Shown: in pieces, positions 39,093 through 48,219 of the stretch
How the letters are laid out: each line of letters opens with the position of its first letter
Numbering within the stretch: the first letter of the stretch is position 1
NCBI RefSeq assembly: GCF_000298295.1
Contig: NZ_AMGM01000003.1
Location: forward strand, 59,538 to 123,537
Source: Cecembia lonarensis LW9
Lineage (GTDB): Bacteria; Bacteroidota; Bacteroidia; Cytophagales; Cyclobacteriaceae
Direction of reading: 5' to 3'
DNA length: 64,000 nt
The notes under the pieces: model-generated
The model's input: only the letters and a program-made list of their open reading frames with translations
What the model was told of the DNA's origin: nothing
Database searches by the model: none
Translations under genes and position numbers: made by a program

Positions 39093-40057
39093 CTCTCGAT
39101 CGTATACCTCACCAAACCTTCCAGAGAAGATTTGTATGCTGATTCAGGAAATGATTTCAATAAATCCAATGCCTCTTCGAAATACCTGTTCATGACTTCA
39201 GTAGCGTATTCCAGACCTCCTGATTTTTTGACGAAATCAATTACCTCATTAACAGCCTTTTTATCCTCATTCTTATTGCGAATCAGGTAGATAATTTTCT
39301 TTTTTTCCAGCCAAGAGGCATTATTAAGGGCATAGATGAGTGGTAAGGTCATTTTCTTCTCTTTGATATCTATACCCAGAGGCTTCCCAATTTCATCCTC
39401 ACCATAATCAAAAAGGTCATCTTTAATTTGAAAAGCCATACCAACTTTCTCACCAAAGTCCCTCATTTTTTCAATCAGGTCAGTTCCAGCACCGGAGGTT
39501 GATGCCCCCACTGCGCAACAGGATGCAATCAGACTTGCTGTTTTTTGACGAATGATTTTGTAATAAACCTCTTCTGTGATATCTAGCTTTCTTGCTTTTG
39601 CGATTTGGAGGAGTTCTCCTTCGGACATTTCTCTTACCGCGTGAGAAACAATTCTGAGCAAATCAAAGTCTCCATTATCCACACTCAGTAATAATCCTCT
39701 GGACAAAAGGTAATCTCCGACCAAGACTGCTATCTTATTTTTCCACAGCGCATTCACAGAGAAAAAGCCCCTTCTGTAATTGGCATCATCTACAACATCA
39801 TCATGCACTAAAGTGGCGGTGTGCAAAAGTTCGATTAGAGCCGCTCCTCGGTATGAAGATTCGGTAATTCCTCCACTTACACCGGCAGTCAAAAACACAA
39901 ACATAGGCCGCATTTGCTTGCCTTTGCGTCTGACAATATAATTGGTAATATGATCGAGAAGTTTGACCTTACTTTTCATAAAGTCTCTGAACTTCTTCTC
40001 GAACTCCTCCATTTCTGTGGCTATGGGGGATTGTATCTGTTTGAGGTCGGGTTTCAT
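39083..40057 (-). CDS. Polyprenyl diphosphate synthase
   Basis: A trans-prenyltransferase of 324 residues from the ATG at 40057; the longer frame to 40150 lacks family likeness. The first Asp-rich motif is DDVVD at residues 86-90 (LLHTATLVHDDVVDDANYRRG), the second is DDLFD (AFQIKDDLFDYGED), and GKQMRPMFVFLTAG is the substrate-binding start. It probably makes the long side chain of menaquinone (octa- or heptaprenyl type). Chain length cannot be set from motifs alone, so no symbol is given. Confidence 0.9.
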   Translation of the reverse strand: MKPDLKQIQSPIATEMEEFEKKFRDFMKSKVKLLDHITNYIVRRKGKQMRPMFVFLTAGVSGGITESSYRGAALIELLHTATLVHDDVVDDANYRRGFFSVNALWKNKIAVLVGDYLLSRGLLLSVDNGDFDLLRIVSHAVREMSEGELLQIAKARKLDITEEVYYKIIRQKTASLIASCCAVGASTSGAGTDLIEKMRDFGEKVGMAFQIKDDLFDYGEDEIGKPLGIDIKEKKMTLPLIYALNNASWLEKKKIIYLIRNKNEDKKAVNEVIDFVKKSGGLEYATEVMNRYFEEALDLLKSFPESAYKSSLEGLVRYTIERKK

Positions 40058-40205
40058 AAAAGAATTAGGGTACAATAATACAATGGAATTGGGCGTAGAC
40101 AAAACCCTTGCATCAATTAATTCATACATGAAACCTGTATTGACGCACAAACGTTTTGCAAAACTGCAATAAAATGAAAAAAGTAAGTGCGCTCACGAAT
40201 TTTAT

Positions 40206-40213
40206 TATCTTTG
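40206..40213 (+). promoter_or_regulatory. -7 box upstream of the acyltransferase gene
   Basis: TATCTTTG matches TAnnTTTG fully and lies 26 bp before the TTG start at 40239, so transcription would begin near 40220. No clear TTG -33 element is seen at 19-21 bases upstream. Confidence 0.5.
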
Positions 40214-40238
40214 CTTTTATCGCTAAACTGTAAAGAAC

Positions 40239-41936
40239 TTGGCAGAAGGATATATCAAGCATCAATATGAACCCATACTACCGCAAAAGGATGAATGGCC
40301 GGTAGTCAAGCTAAGCAAAAGCAGAAAGGATTTTGTTAAGAAAGTTGCCGAAGCCAGTAAGAAGTCGGTTCTGGAAATCACGGGCAATAACATAGATCTG
40401 CTCAAAGAAGAGTTGGAGACTACCCTCTACCGTGAAAAACTGAGAATCAAACAAAACCCTTGGGCAGTAGATCCCGACGATGATTCGGATTTTTGGAGAA
40501 AGGTAAGGCAGGTGCTGGTTCAGACAAGTGCAGATCCACATTTGAACAAAACCCAAAAAAAGAAAAAATACCTGGAAGTACTGGATGATATTACGATGCG
40601 GTATGCCGAAGAAATCGCCAGTAATTTTGTCCATACGCATTATAAGGTAACCAGAAGAATGGTCACTTTTGGCTTTGCTAGATTACTTAATGCTGCAAGG
40701 GTTAAAGGTATTAAGTCCCTTTTCAGCAATCAATTTACCCTTCAGGATAAGATTCAAATTGTAGGCGAAACAGATCAAATCCGTGAACTGGCTTCAAAAG
40801 GCACCATTGTCATGGTTCCTACACACTTTTCCAATTTGGACAGTATTCTTATCGGTTGGATCATCTCAGTTTTGGGGCTTCCGCCCTTCATCTATGGTGC
40901 AGGACTTAATCTATTCAATATTGGCATTTTTGCATATTTCATGAATGCATTAGGCGCCTACAAAGTAGATCGAAGAAAAAAGAACCTATTATACCTGGAA
41001 ACTTTAAAAACTTACTCCTCTGAAGCGATACAATTTGGCGTACACAGTCTTTTCTTCCCGGGTGGAACACGCTCAAGAAGTGGGATGATTGAAAAAAAGT
41101 TAAAACTGGGCTTGTTGAGCACAGCAGTAGAAGCCCAGCGTGCTAATTACCAGAAAGGCCAGCAGAATGTTGGGGGGAAAATATTCATAGTTCCAGTTAC
41201 CATAAATTATCACTTTGTACTGGAAGCACCTAGTCTGATTCAGGAATATTTAAGCATTACCGGACAAGAGCGATATTATAAAGAAAGGGATGAATTTTCA
41301 ACCTCTTATAAGATTTCAAAATTCCTGGTAAAGTTTTTTACAAAGGGATCAGATATTTCCGTATCCATTGGCAAAGCCATGGATGTAATGGGAAACTACG
41401 TGGATAATGCAGGAAATAGTTTTGACCAACACGGAAGGAAGTTAGATACCCGTGACTATTTTGTTTCAAATGGAAAAGTCACCGTTGACCAACAAAGGGA
41501 AGAAGAATATACCCATCACTTGGGCAGAAGAATTGTAGAAGAATTCCATATTAATAACCGCGTGTTCAGCTCTCACCTGGTAGCTTTTACTGCGTTTCAA
41601 CTGATAAAAAGAGAGAATAGAAAACTCGATCTTTATAATTTACTAAGGCTACCGGAAGAAGACATATTCATTGTGTATGTTGAATTCAAAGAAGCCTGCG
41701 AAATGGTATTGAATAAAATACTGGACTTGGAAGCACAGGGCAAGTTGCAGGTAGCACCGCACATGATGCAGGATATAGACGGGATTATTAGCCATGGGTT
41801 AGATAATGTTGGCATGTATCACGCCAAGAGACCTCTGATCAAAAATAACAACGGGAACATTGAAACCCAGGATTTATCGGTTTTATATTTTTACCACAAC
41901 AGATTGATAGGATATGACCTTGAAAAGCTCTTCTAA
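40239..41936 (+). CDS. Glycerol-3-phosphate/1-acyl-glycerol-3-phosphate acyltransferase family protein
   Basis: A 565-residue acyltransferase. The acceptor motif HFSNLD (HxxxxD, near residue 196) and FPGGTRSRSG motif are present, typical of the PlsB/PlsC superfamily. The long N- and C-terminal parts make it a PlsB-like rather than a short PlsC protein. It starts at a TTG (LAEGYIKHQYEP) shortly after a good -7 box. It overlaps gpsA by 23 bp, which makes the product glycerol-3-phosphate its likely acceptor. Acyl donor (ACP, CoA or phosphate) is not determined by sequence. Confidence 0.82.
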   Translation: MAEGYIKHQYEPILPQKDEWPVVKLSKSRKDFVKKVAEASKKSVLEITGNNIDLLKEELETTLYREKLRIKQNPWAVDPDDDSDFWRKVRQVLVQTSADPHLNKTQKKKKYLEVLDDITMRYAEEIASNFVHTHYKVTRRMVTFGFARLLNAARVKGIKSLFSNQFTLQDKIQIVGETDQIRELASKGTIVMVPTHFSNLDSILIGWIISVLGLPPFIYGAGLNLFNIGIFAYFMNALGAYKVDRRKKNLLYLETLKTYSSEAIQFGVHSLFFPGGTRSRSGMIEKKLKLGLLSTAVEAQRANYQKGQQNVGGKIFIVPVTINYHFVLEAPSLIQEYLSITGQERYYKERDEFSTSYKISKFLVKFFTKGSDISVSIGKAMDVMGNYVDNAGNSFDQHGRKLDTRDYFVSNGKVTVDQQREEEYTHHLGRRIVEEFHINNRVFSSHLVAFTAFQLIKRENRKLDLYNLLRLPEEDIFIVYVEFKEACEMVLNKILDLEAQGKLQVAPHMMQDIDGIISHGLDNVGMYHAKRPLIKNNNGNIETQDLSVLYFYHNRLIGYDLEKLF

Positions 41937-42972
41937 AGAAAAATCGGTCGGAGTAGTCGGCATGGGTAGCTTCGGGACTGCTATTGCCAACATATTGGCA
42001 GAGAAAAGCAAGGTAATAGCCTTTGCCCGCAGGGCAGAGGTGGTAGATGAAATCAACCACGAACATAAGGTAAATGGCGTTTCTATCAACCCCACTATCA
42101 AAGGCACCCAAGATCCTGAATTTCTTTGTCAAAACTGTGATACTATTTTCATCATGGTACCTTCAGCAGCTTTTCAGGAAGTGATTAAATCATTTTCTCC
42201 TTATTTATATCCTTATCACTTGGTTATCCATGGAACCAAAGGTCTGTGTCTTAACCTTCCTGAAGGCAAAAAACTTACAGATGTACAAACCATCAGTAGA
42301 GACAATATACTGACCATGAGTGAGGTGATACTGAAAGAAACGGTTGCTATCCGGGTCGGTTGTCTTGCAGGCCCTAATTTAGCAAAAGAACTATATGCCG
42401 GTCAGCCAGCCGCTACTGTAGTGGCCAGCAAGTATAATGAGGTCATTTTAGAAGGACAAAGGTTGTTGAGAACCGATAAATTCCAGGTTTATGGCAATTC
42501 AGATATTGTGGGTGTAGAGTTGAGTGGTGTTTTGAAAAATATAATCGCCATAGCAGCAGGAGCCTTAGCTGGTATGGGCTTAGGTGAAAATGCAAAAGGT
42601 TTATTGGTTTCAAGAGGTATGGTAGAATTGGTGTATTTGGGCAATGCCTTGGGAGGTAGCCTAAAATCATTTATAGGATTGGCTGGAATAGGCGATTTGG
42701 TAACTACCTGCAATTCTACCTTATCCAGAAACTACACAGTGGGATTTAGATTGGCTAAAGGTGAAAAACTTACTGAAATCCTTGAAAGCATGGAAGAAGT
42801 AGCAGAAGGCATAAATACGATCCGCTTAATGAAGGCTTTTGTAGAAGGAAAGGGTATGCGAGCGCCAATTACCGAAAATCTATACAAGGTATTGTTTGAA
42901 GATCTTAAAATAGAGGATGCCCTTCAGTATTTGATGAAATATCCATTTAGTGTAGATGTAGATTTTTTATAA
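41914..42972 (+). CDS. gpsA: NAD(P)H-dependent glycerol-3-phosphate dehydrogenase
   Basis: GpsA of 352 residues. The Rossmann motif GVVGMGSFGTAIA, IHGTKGLCLN, VGCLAGPNLAKE, and the catalytic lysine region VELSGVLKNIIAIAAGALAGMGLGENAKG are present, followed by GLAGIGDLVTTCNSTLSRNY. It reduces dihydroxyacetone phosphate to glycerol-3-phosphate for phospholipids. The start codon lies within the end of the acyltransferase gene, implying coupling of the two steps. Confidence 0.97.
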   Translation: MTLKSSSKEKSVGVVGMGSFGTAIANILAEKSKVIAFARRAEVVDEINHEHKVNGVSINPTIKGTQDPEFLCQNCDTIFIMVPSAAFQEVIKSFSPYLYPYHLVIHGTKGLCLNLPEGKKLTDVQTISRDNILTMSEVILKETVAIRVGCLAGPNLAKELYAGQPAATVVASKYNEVILEGQRLLRTDKFQVYGNSDIVGVELSGVLKNIIAIAAGALAGMGLGENAKGLLVSRGMVELVYLGNALGGSLKSFIGLAGIGDLVTTCNSTLSRNYTVGFRLAKGEKLTEILESMEEVAEGINTIRLMKAFVEGKGMRAPITENLYKVLFEDLKIEDALQYLMKYPFSVDVDFL

Positions 42973-42993
42973 AATATCAGAGAATAACACGCA

Positions 42994-44289
42994 TTGAAAG
43001 CATCAGAAAAATCACTTAATAGAGGAATACAACGCTGGGATTTGGTCTTCCTGATCATCAATTCTGTTATTGGGGCAGGAATTTTTGCTCTGCCCGCAAA
43101 AGTCTTCGCCTTATCAGGAATTTATTCTGTGTTGGCTTTTTTGGTTTGTGCCTTGGTGATGATGGTGCTGATCTTGGTATTTGCAGAAGTGAGTTCCAGA
43201 TTTGAACAGACAGGGGGCCCCTACCTTTATACGCTCAAAGCCTTTGGACCCATACCGGCTTTTGTCATAGGATGGCTGTTGATGCTTACCCGGCTATTCA
43301 GCTACGCTACTTTGATCAACCTTATGGTTCTTTACCTCTCCTTCTTCTCTGATGTATTTAATCAAACAGAAGTGAGGGTTGGGATGATTCTTTTGATAAC
43401 GGGCCTGATTACTTATGTGAATTGGATTGGGGTCAAAAATACGGCTAGAATCAGCAATATCCTTACCGTGGCCAAACTCTTCCCCTTGGCCGTATTTATT
43501 GGTGTAGGCTTATTTTTTATAGACTTTGACCTGATTGAACCAGGAACATTGCCCAGTTGGGAGGATTTCTCAGCCTCTACCCTCTTGTTGATTTTTGCTT
43601 TTGGAGGATTTGAGGCCGGATTGGTCAATAGTGGGGAAATTGTCAACCCCAAAAAGAACTTACCTTTTGGTCTGATTACTGCAGCTGCGATCATTGCTGG
43701 CTTTTATATCATGATTCAAGTGGTATCCATTGGTACTCTACCCGATTTGGCCAGTTCGGACAAGCCTCTAGCCGACGCAGCTACTGGTTTTATGGGTTGG
43801 TATGGCGGCATGTTTATCACCATTGGAGCGGTAATTTCCATCATGGGTACCTTGAATGTACAGATCTTAAGCGGCTCAAGATTACCTTATGCATTGAGCT
43901 TGGAAGATCAATTGCCCAAGTTCTTTGGAAAAGTACATCCCCGCTTTGCTACACCCTTTGTTTCAATTGCCTTTTTCGCTTCTTTGGTGGCTTTTGTAGC
44001 CATCGTTTGGGGCTTTATGAGTTCTTTGGCAGTATCTGTTATTTCCCGCTTGATCTTGTATGCGATGGTTTCGGCTGCTTTGATCAAGCTGAGGAAAACC
44101 CAACCAAAGGGCAATCATTTTAAAATACCATATGGAGAACATTTAGCCATTGCGGGCATTGTAGCCACCATCTGGCTATTATCCGGAAGTCAGGCAGAAG
44201 AAATCTGGGACACTATGATTTGGACAGGCTTGGGATTGGGGATTTTTGCCATTCACAGGATTTTTAGCAAACTCAGAAAAAGGAAGTAG
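42994..44289 (+). CDS. APC family amino acid permease
   Basis: A 431-residue transporter with about twelve membrane segments. The first segment contains the APC signature NSVIGAGIFALPAKVF, and FAFGGFEAGLVNSGEIVNPKKNLPFGL is the helix 6 region of the family. It starts at a TTG 21 bp after gpsA. Substrate cannot be named from sequence. The end is Arg/Lys-rich. Confidence 0.88.
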   Translation: MKASEKSLNRGIQRWDLVFLIINSVIGAGIFALPAKVFALSGIYSVLAFLVCALVMMVLILVFAEVSSRFEQTGGPYLYTLKAFGPIPAFVIGWLLMLTRLFSYATLINLMVLYLSFFSDVFNQTEVRVGMILLITGLITYVNWIGVKNTARISNILTVAKLFPLAVFIGVGLFFIDFDLIEPGTLPSWEDFSASTLLLIFAFGGFEAGLVNSGEIVNPKKNLPFGLITAAAIIAGFYIMIQVVSIGTLPDLASSDKPLADAATGFMGWYGGMFITIGAVISIMGTLNVQILSGSRLPYALSLEDQLPKFFGKVHPRFATPFVSIAFFASLVAFVAIVWGFMSSLAVSVISRLILYAMVSAALIKLRKTQPKGNHFKIPYGEHLAIAGIVATIWLLSGSQAEEIWDTMIWTGLGLGIFAIHRIFSKLRKRK

Positions 44290-44338
44290 GTGAAAATGAT
44301 GGGATTTTATTAGATTTAAAAGAACCTAATTGAACCAC

Positions 44339-45280
44339 ATGTCTTTTCGAAAAATTTATCCCTTCTTCCTAATTATATTCTTGATAAATACCCAGGTTTT
44401 TTCTGCAATGGCCCAAAAACAAAAAGTATGGCTGGATTCAGATACCGGCAACGAAATGGATGACCTCTATGCCATCGTCCGTTTGTTGAAAGAGCCATCG
44501 GTGGAAGTAGTGGGTTTGAGTTCAGCCCATTTCAATAATCCCGACCTTTTGGTATTCGAAAAATGGAACGCCTACGACACCAAGGGTTTGAATACTTTAG
44601 AAGACTCCCAAAGGCTCAATGAGCTGATTCTAAACACCATGGGTCTGGCACATATTCCCCATCCCAGAGGAGCTGATAGACAGATCGCAAGAGCTTGGGG
44701 CGGAACAGAACCCAGGGATTCTCCAGCTGCCCAACAAATCATCCAAATCGCAAAAAGCCTTCCAGAAGGAGAAAAATTGGACATTCTCACCTTGGGCGCC
44801 TTGACAAATATTGCTTCAGCCATCATTTTGGCCCCCGAAATCCTTCCTAAAATCAGGGTTTTCGCTTTGGGAGCCAGGTACAACCAACAGACCAGGGCCT
44901 GGAGCAAAAATGAGTTCAACATCCGCAATGACCTGAATGCATTTGATTTCCTGTTAGATTTGAGGGATTTTGATTTCACGGTCATGCCTTTGGAAACAGC
45001 CCTCCCATTAAAGTATGACAGAGAAGATACTTATGAAAGGACAGACGACAATGTACCCATAGAAAAGATCCTGGCCGATCGATGGAGGGAGCAAAACCCA
45101 CAAGATAAAACCAGGGTGATGTGGGATTTGGCTTTGGTACAGGCTTACCTCTTACCTCAGCATTCAGAGATGTTACTCGTCAACAGTCCTCCTGAAAACA
45201 AATCCTTTACGGTGAGGATTTATTCAAAGATAGATCGAGATGCACTGATAGAGGATTTCTGGAAAGTATTAAAACAATAA
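44339..45280 (+). CDS. Secreted nucleoside hydrolase family protein
   Basis: A protein of 313 residues from the ATG at 44339, with a signal peptide ending SAMAQ near residue 24, so it is exported. The Ca-binding loop reads DSDTGNEMDD, a variant of the DxDxGxDD core of IUNH-type nucleoside hydrolases. LGALTNIASAI and the late NEFNIRNDLNAFDFLL are further family segments. It probably splits ribonucleosides or related N-glycosides in the periplasm. The altered loop could mean a different substrate. The PQQ enzyme begins three bases after its stop. Confidence 0.82.
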   Translation: MSFRKIYPFFLIIFLINTQVFSAMAQKQKVWLDSDTGNEMDDLYAIVRLLKEPSVEVVGLSSAHFNNPDLLVFEKWNAYDTKGLNTLEDSQRLNELILNTMGLAHIPHPRGADRQIARAWGGTEPRDSPAAQQIIQIAKSLPEGEKLDILTLGALTNIASAIILAPEILPKIRVFALGARYNQQTRAWSKNEFNIRNDLNAFDFLLDLRDFDFTVMPLETALPLKYDREDTYERTDDNVPIEKILADRWREQNPQDKTRVMWDLALVQAYLLPQHSEMLLVNSPPENKSFTVRIYSKIDRDALIEDFWKVLKQ

Positions 45281-45283
45281 ACC

Positions 45284-47410
45284 ATGACATTGATACGCTT
45301 ACTCAGCCTTGGGTTATGTTTGGCTTTTTTGGCTTGCTCGTCTAAAGAAGACCAATCCCTTCCCGATTATTCAAAATGGATGCATTTTGGAGGTACCAAT
45401 GATGCAGCAAGGTATTCCTCCATCTCCCAAATCAATAAGGAGAATGTGAAAAACCTGGAAGTAGCCTGGACATTCAACACCGGTGATGCGACCGAAAGGA
45501 GTCAAATACAAACACAGCCTATAGTAGTGGACGGTATTCTTTATGGAGTCAGTCCGCAATTGAATGTATTTGCGCTTAGGGCAGATACCGGAAAGCCCAT
45601 TTGGCGTTTCAATCCATTTCAAATTTTAGGCGGAGAGAACTCTTGGGCTGGACTGAACAGGGGACTTTCTTATTGGGAAGATGGGGAGGATAAAAGGATT
45701 TTTTCCAGTGCGTCCAATTACCTTATTGCCTTGGACGCCACAACTGGCAGACCCATTGAGGATTTTGGAGAAAATGGCATGGTGGACCTGAAGAAAGAAT
45801 TGGACACAGACATGGAAGACTTCCTGTTGGTCAGCAACAGTCCCGGGGTGATTTATCAGGATAAAATCATTATTGGCATGCGGCTTTCTGAAGGTTTGGA
45901 TGCTGCACCAGGCCATATTCGCGCCTACAATGTCCGAACAGGAAAAAGGGAGTGGATATTCCACACCATCCCTCAGGAAGGCCAATTCGGATACGATACT
46001 TGGGATCCAAATTACATCCAATACATAGGAGGGGCCAATAACTGGGCAGGCATGAGTCTGGATGAAAATAGGGGTATTGTGTATGTGCCTACTGGTTCAG
46101 CTACCTATGATTTTTGGGGAGGTTACAGGCATGGAGCCAATTTGTTTGCCAATTCTATAATTGCCTTAGATGCCAATACAGGTGAGCGTATCTGGCACTT
46201 CCAAGGCGTACATCATGACATGTGGGACAGGGATTTTCCCGCCAACCCTAACTTGATACGGATCAAAAAAGATGGCAAGTGGATAGATGCTGTAGCACAG
46301 ACCTCCAAACAGGGATATGTGTTCGTTTTTGATAGGGTAACTGGCGAACCTATTTGGCCTATAGAACAAATTCCTGTGCCTCAATCTACCCTTCCCGGGG
46401 AAAAGAGTTGGCCTACCCAACCCCACCCTACCTTACCGGAACCTTTCATGCGCATGGTGTACACGGAGGATGAAATTCTACGGCTAACACCAGAATGGGA
46501 AGCTGATATTCGGAGCAAACTCAATAATGTTAAGTTTGGAAATATGTGGTTGCCTCCTAGCCATGAGCATGGGATAGTGCTATTCCCCGGAATGGATGGA
46601 GGGGCAGAATGGGGAGGTTCATCTTTTGATCCATTTACACAGACATTGTATATCAATGCCAATGAAATCCCTTGGGTAATAAGGATGGGCGCTAACCCTA
46701 AATCCACCAGTTTGGGACAGAGCATTTACGCCAACTATTGCGCCAATTGCCACGGCATGGACCGGAAGGGAAATCTTCCTGCCTTTCCCTCTTTGGCAGG
46801 TTTGGAGAAAAAGTATACCGAAAATAGCCTGGACAATCTTATCAAAAACGGAAAAGGAGCCATGCCTGCCTTCTCCCATATAGGAGAAGATGAGCGCAAG
46901 GCCATGATCGCCTATCTTTTTGGAGAAGAAAAAGAGGATCTAGGGGAAAAGAAAGAACTGGAAGGCGGAAAAGAAATGCTGACACCACAATTTTATATGC
47001 AGGGCTATTCCCGTTTACTGACAGAAGATGGATATCCTGGAATAAAGCCTCCTTGGGGAACGCTGACTGCCATTGACATGAATACCGGGAAAATCAAATG
47101 GCAATCTGTTTTGGGAGAATTCGACGAATTGACTGAGAAAGGTTTTGACCCAACGGGAACAGAAAATTATGGTGGACCAGTGACCACAGCAGGTGGTTTG
47201 GTATTTATAGCTGCTACCAAAGACGAGAAAATCAGGGCTTTTGATAAAGATACCGGAAAGATCTTATGGGAAGCCAAATTGCCGGCAGCAGGACATGCTA
47301 CCCCAGCAGTATATGAAGTAAAAGGAAAACAGTTTCTGGTAATCGCCTGCGGTGGGGGAAAAGGCACCAAGTCCGGAGATGCTTATGTGGCTTTTGCCTT
47401 ACCTGATTGA
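45284..47410 (+). CDS. PQQ-dependent dehydrogenase lipoprotein with internal cytochrome c domain
   Basis: A 708-residue quinoprotein. A lipoprotein signal ends LAC with the lipidated cysteine near residue 18. The propeller shows blades such as GKPIWRFNPFQILGG, TGERIWHFQGVHHDMWDRDFPANPNL and TGKIKWQSVLGEFDE. A c-type heme domain is inserted late, with CANCH (C486, C489, H490) followed by GMDRKGNLPAFPSLAG, after which the propeller resumes. That insertion pattern is known for some membrane-bound PQQ glucose or alcohol dehydrogenases. Substrate is unknown. It follows the nucleoside hydrolase in one unit. Confidence 0.9.
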   Translation: MTLIRLLSLGLCLAFLACSSKEDQSLPDYSKWMHFGGTNDAARYSSISQINKENVKNLEVAWTFNTGDATERSQIQTQPIVVDGILYGVSPQLNVFALRADTGKPIWRFNPFQILGGENSWAGLNRGLSYWEDGEDKRIFSSASNYLIALDATTGRPIEDFGENGMVDLKKELDTDMEDFLLVSNSPGVIYQDKIIIGMRLSEGLDAAPGHIRAYNVRTGKREWIFHTIPQEGQFGYDTWDPNYIQYIGGANNWAGMSLDENRGIVYVPTGSATYDFWGGYRHGANLFANSIIALDANTGERIWHFQGVHHDMWDRDFPANPNLIRIKKDGKWIDAVAQTSKQGYVFVFDRVTGEPIWPIEQIPVPQSTLPGEKSWPTQPHPTLPEPFMRMVYTEDEILRLTPEWEADIRSKLNNVKFGNMWLPPSHEHGIVLFPGMDGGAEWGGSSFDPFTQTLYINANEIPWVIRMGANPKSTSLGQSIYANYCANCHGMDRKGNLPAFPSLAGLEKKYTENSLDNLIKNGKGAMPAFSHIGEDERKAMIAYLFGEEKEDLGEKKELEGGKEMLTPQFYMQGYSRLLTEDGYPGIKPPWGTLTAIDMNTGKIKWQSVLGEFDELTEKGFDPTGTENYGGPVTTAGGLVFIAATKDEKIRAFDKDTGKILWEAKLPAAGHATPAVYEVKGKQFLVIACGGGKGTKSGDAYVAFALPD

Positions 47411-47550
47411 CCAAAAAAGTCTGTGAACCACAACCTGACCCTTATATCGGGACAAGATACAAAAGGGGAACAAAAGGAAAAGCACATGCCTCAATAGCAG
47501 ATGGTTAGGGTTTTGCAGGACGGATCGGAAAAACTTTTATGGATTTTGTT
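47408..47550 (+). repeat. Degenerate intergenic repeat, copy A
   Basis: This stretch begins TGACCAAAAAAGTCTGTGA and, 110 bp on, carries GGACGGATCG followed by CTTTTA and ATTTTGTT. The region 57634-57766 has the same two blocks in the same order and orientation, 100 bp apart. The two copies may be a dispersed repeat family. The first block contains the stop codon of the PQQ gene. Confidence 0.4.
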
Positions 47551-47584
47551 GTGTTTTCCCGAAGCTCGTGACAAGTTGTGGTTT
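47426..47584. repeat. Imperfect inverted repeat bounding about 160 bp
   Basis: AACCACAACCTG at the left matches AACCACAACTTG read from the right end on the opposite strand, and partial matching continues to a TCGGGA block. The structure resembles a miniature inverted-repeat element or REP-type sequence. It fills the space between the PQQ gene and the DUF5615 gene. No transposase is near. It overlaps repeat copy A. Confidence 0.45.
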
Positions 47585-47597
47585 AAAAAAATCAATT

Positions 47598-47942
47598 TTA
47601 GCTTTTCACTCCCTCAATTCTGTCTGAGTAAACAAGTACCAATTTATTGTCTTTATTAAGCTCTAAAACTTCAGACCAATTCTTTGAAATCAATTCGTGA
47701 AAATCCCTTATCTTCAAATTTCCAATTTTGATATGAATTACTTTTGGTGGAGGATTCGTCATCAAAATTTTATTGTAAAAATCCGCATCTTTAGAGATTA
47801 TAGTTAATTTTTTCTTTTTCGCATACTCCCAAATCTGAGCATCCGTCCAAGTATCATCAATATCGAGTTGGTGGATATATTCCGAATTATTCCATAAAGA
47901 AAAATAATAAGGTAAGTTTACATCAATTAAAAATCTCGCCAT
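47598..47942 (-). CDS. DUF5615 PIN-like protein (putative toxin)
   Basis: A 114-residue protein of the DUF5615/Mut7-C-like PIN fold. The N-terminus FLIDVNLPYYF carries the first acidic residue, ISKDADFYNKI the second conserved aspartates, and PPKVIHIKIGNLKIRDF a third region typical of the family. Such proteins are predicted RNases and toxins. It overlaps its DUF433 partner by one base. Toxicity is inferred only from family and pairing. Confidence 0.8.
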   Translation of the reverse strand: MARFLIDVNLPYYFSLWNNSEYIHQLDIDDTWTDAQIWEYAKKKKLTIISKDADFYNKILMTNPPPKVIHIKIGNLKIRDFHELISKNWSEVLELNKDNKLVLVYSDRIEGVKS

Positions 47943-48175
47943 CAGGCTACTGATTTTACTGTGAAACTATTGCTCATAAGTTTTGAAGCAAATTCTAGGC
48001 ATGCCTTGATATCTTCAGGTGCTAAACTGGGAAATTGATACAAAATGTCTTCAGTAGAGTCTCCAGCAGCCAAAAATTCAAGGATGCTTTGCACGGTAAT
48101 CCTTTTCCCTCTGATGGTAGGCTTCCCATTGCAAATATTAGGATCAATAGTTATTCTGGAAATCAATTCACTCAT
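47942..48175 (-). CDS. DUF433 protein (putative antitoxin)
   Basis: A 77-residue protein from the ATG at 48175 (a TTG at 48181 would add two residues). It has the DUF433 pattern ITIDPNICNGKPTIRGKRITVQSILEFLAAGDSTEDILYQFPSL, a winged-helix-like domain found in VapB-type antitoxins. It directly precedes and overlaps the DUF5615 gene, the usual antitoxin-then-toxin order. Confidence 0.85.
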   Translation of the reverse strand: MSELISRITIDPNICNGKPTIRGKRITVQSILEFLAAGDSTEDILYQFPSLAPEDIKACLEFASKLMSNSFTVKSVA

Positions 48176-48219
48176 ATTCAAATATAATCATTATCTCCTA
48201 AATACACAGCAGGGTTTAA

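Noticed and set aside
47411..47597. Possible insertion sequence remnant
   Set aside because: Inverted repeats are present, but no transposase fragment is readable in any frame, so it is only listed as a repeat.
48179..48186. TATATTTG -7-like box (minus strand) before the DUF433 gene
   Set aside because: The predicted start would fall after the chosen ATG at 48175, so the match is probably by chance unless a later start codon is used.
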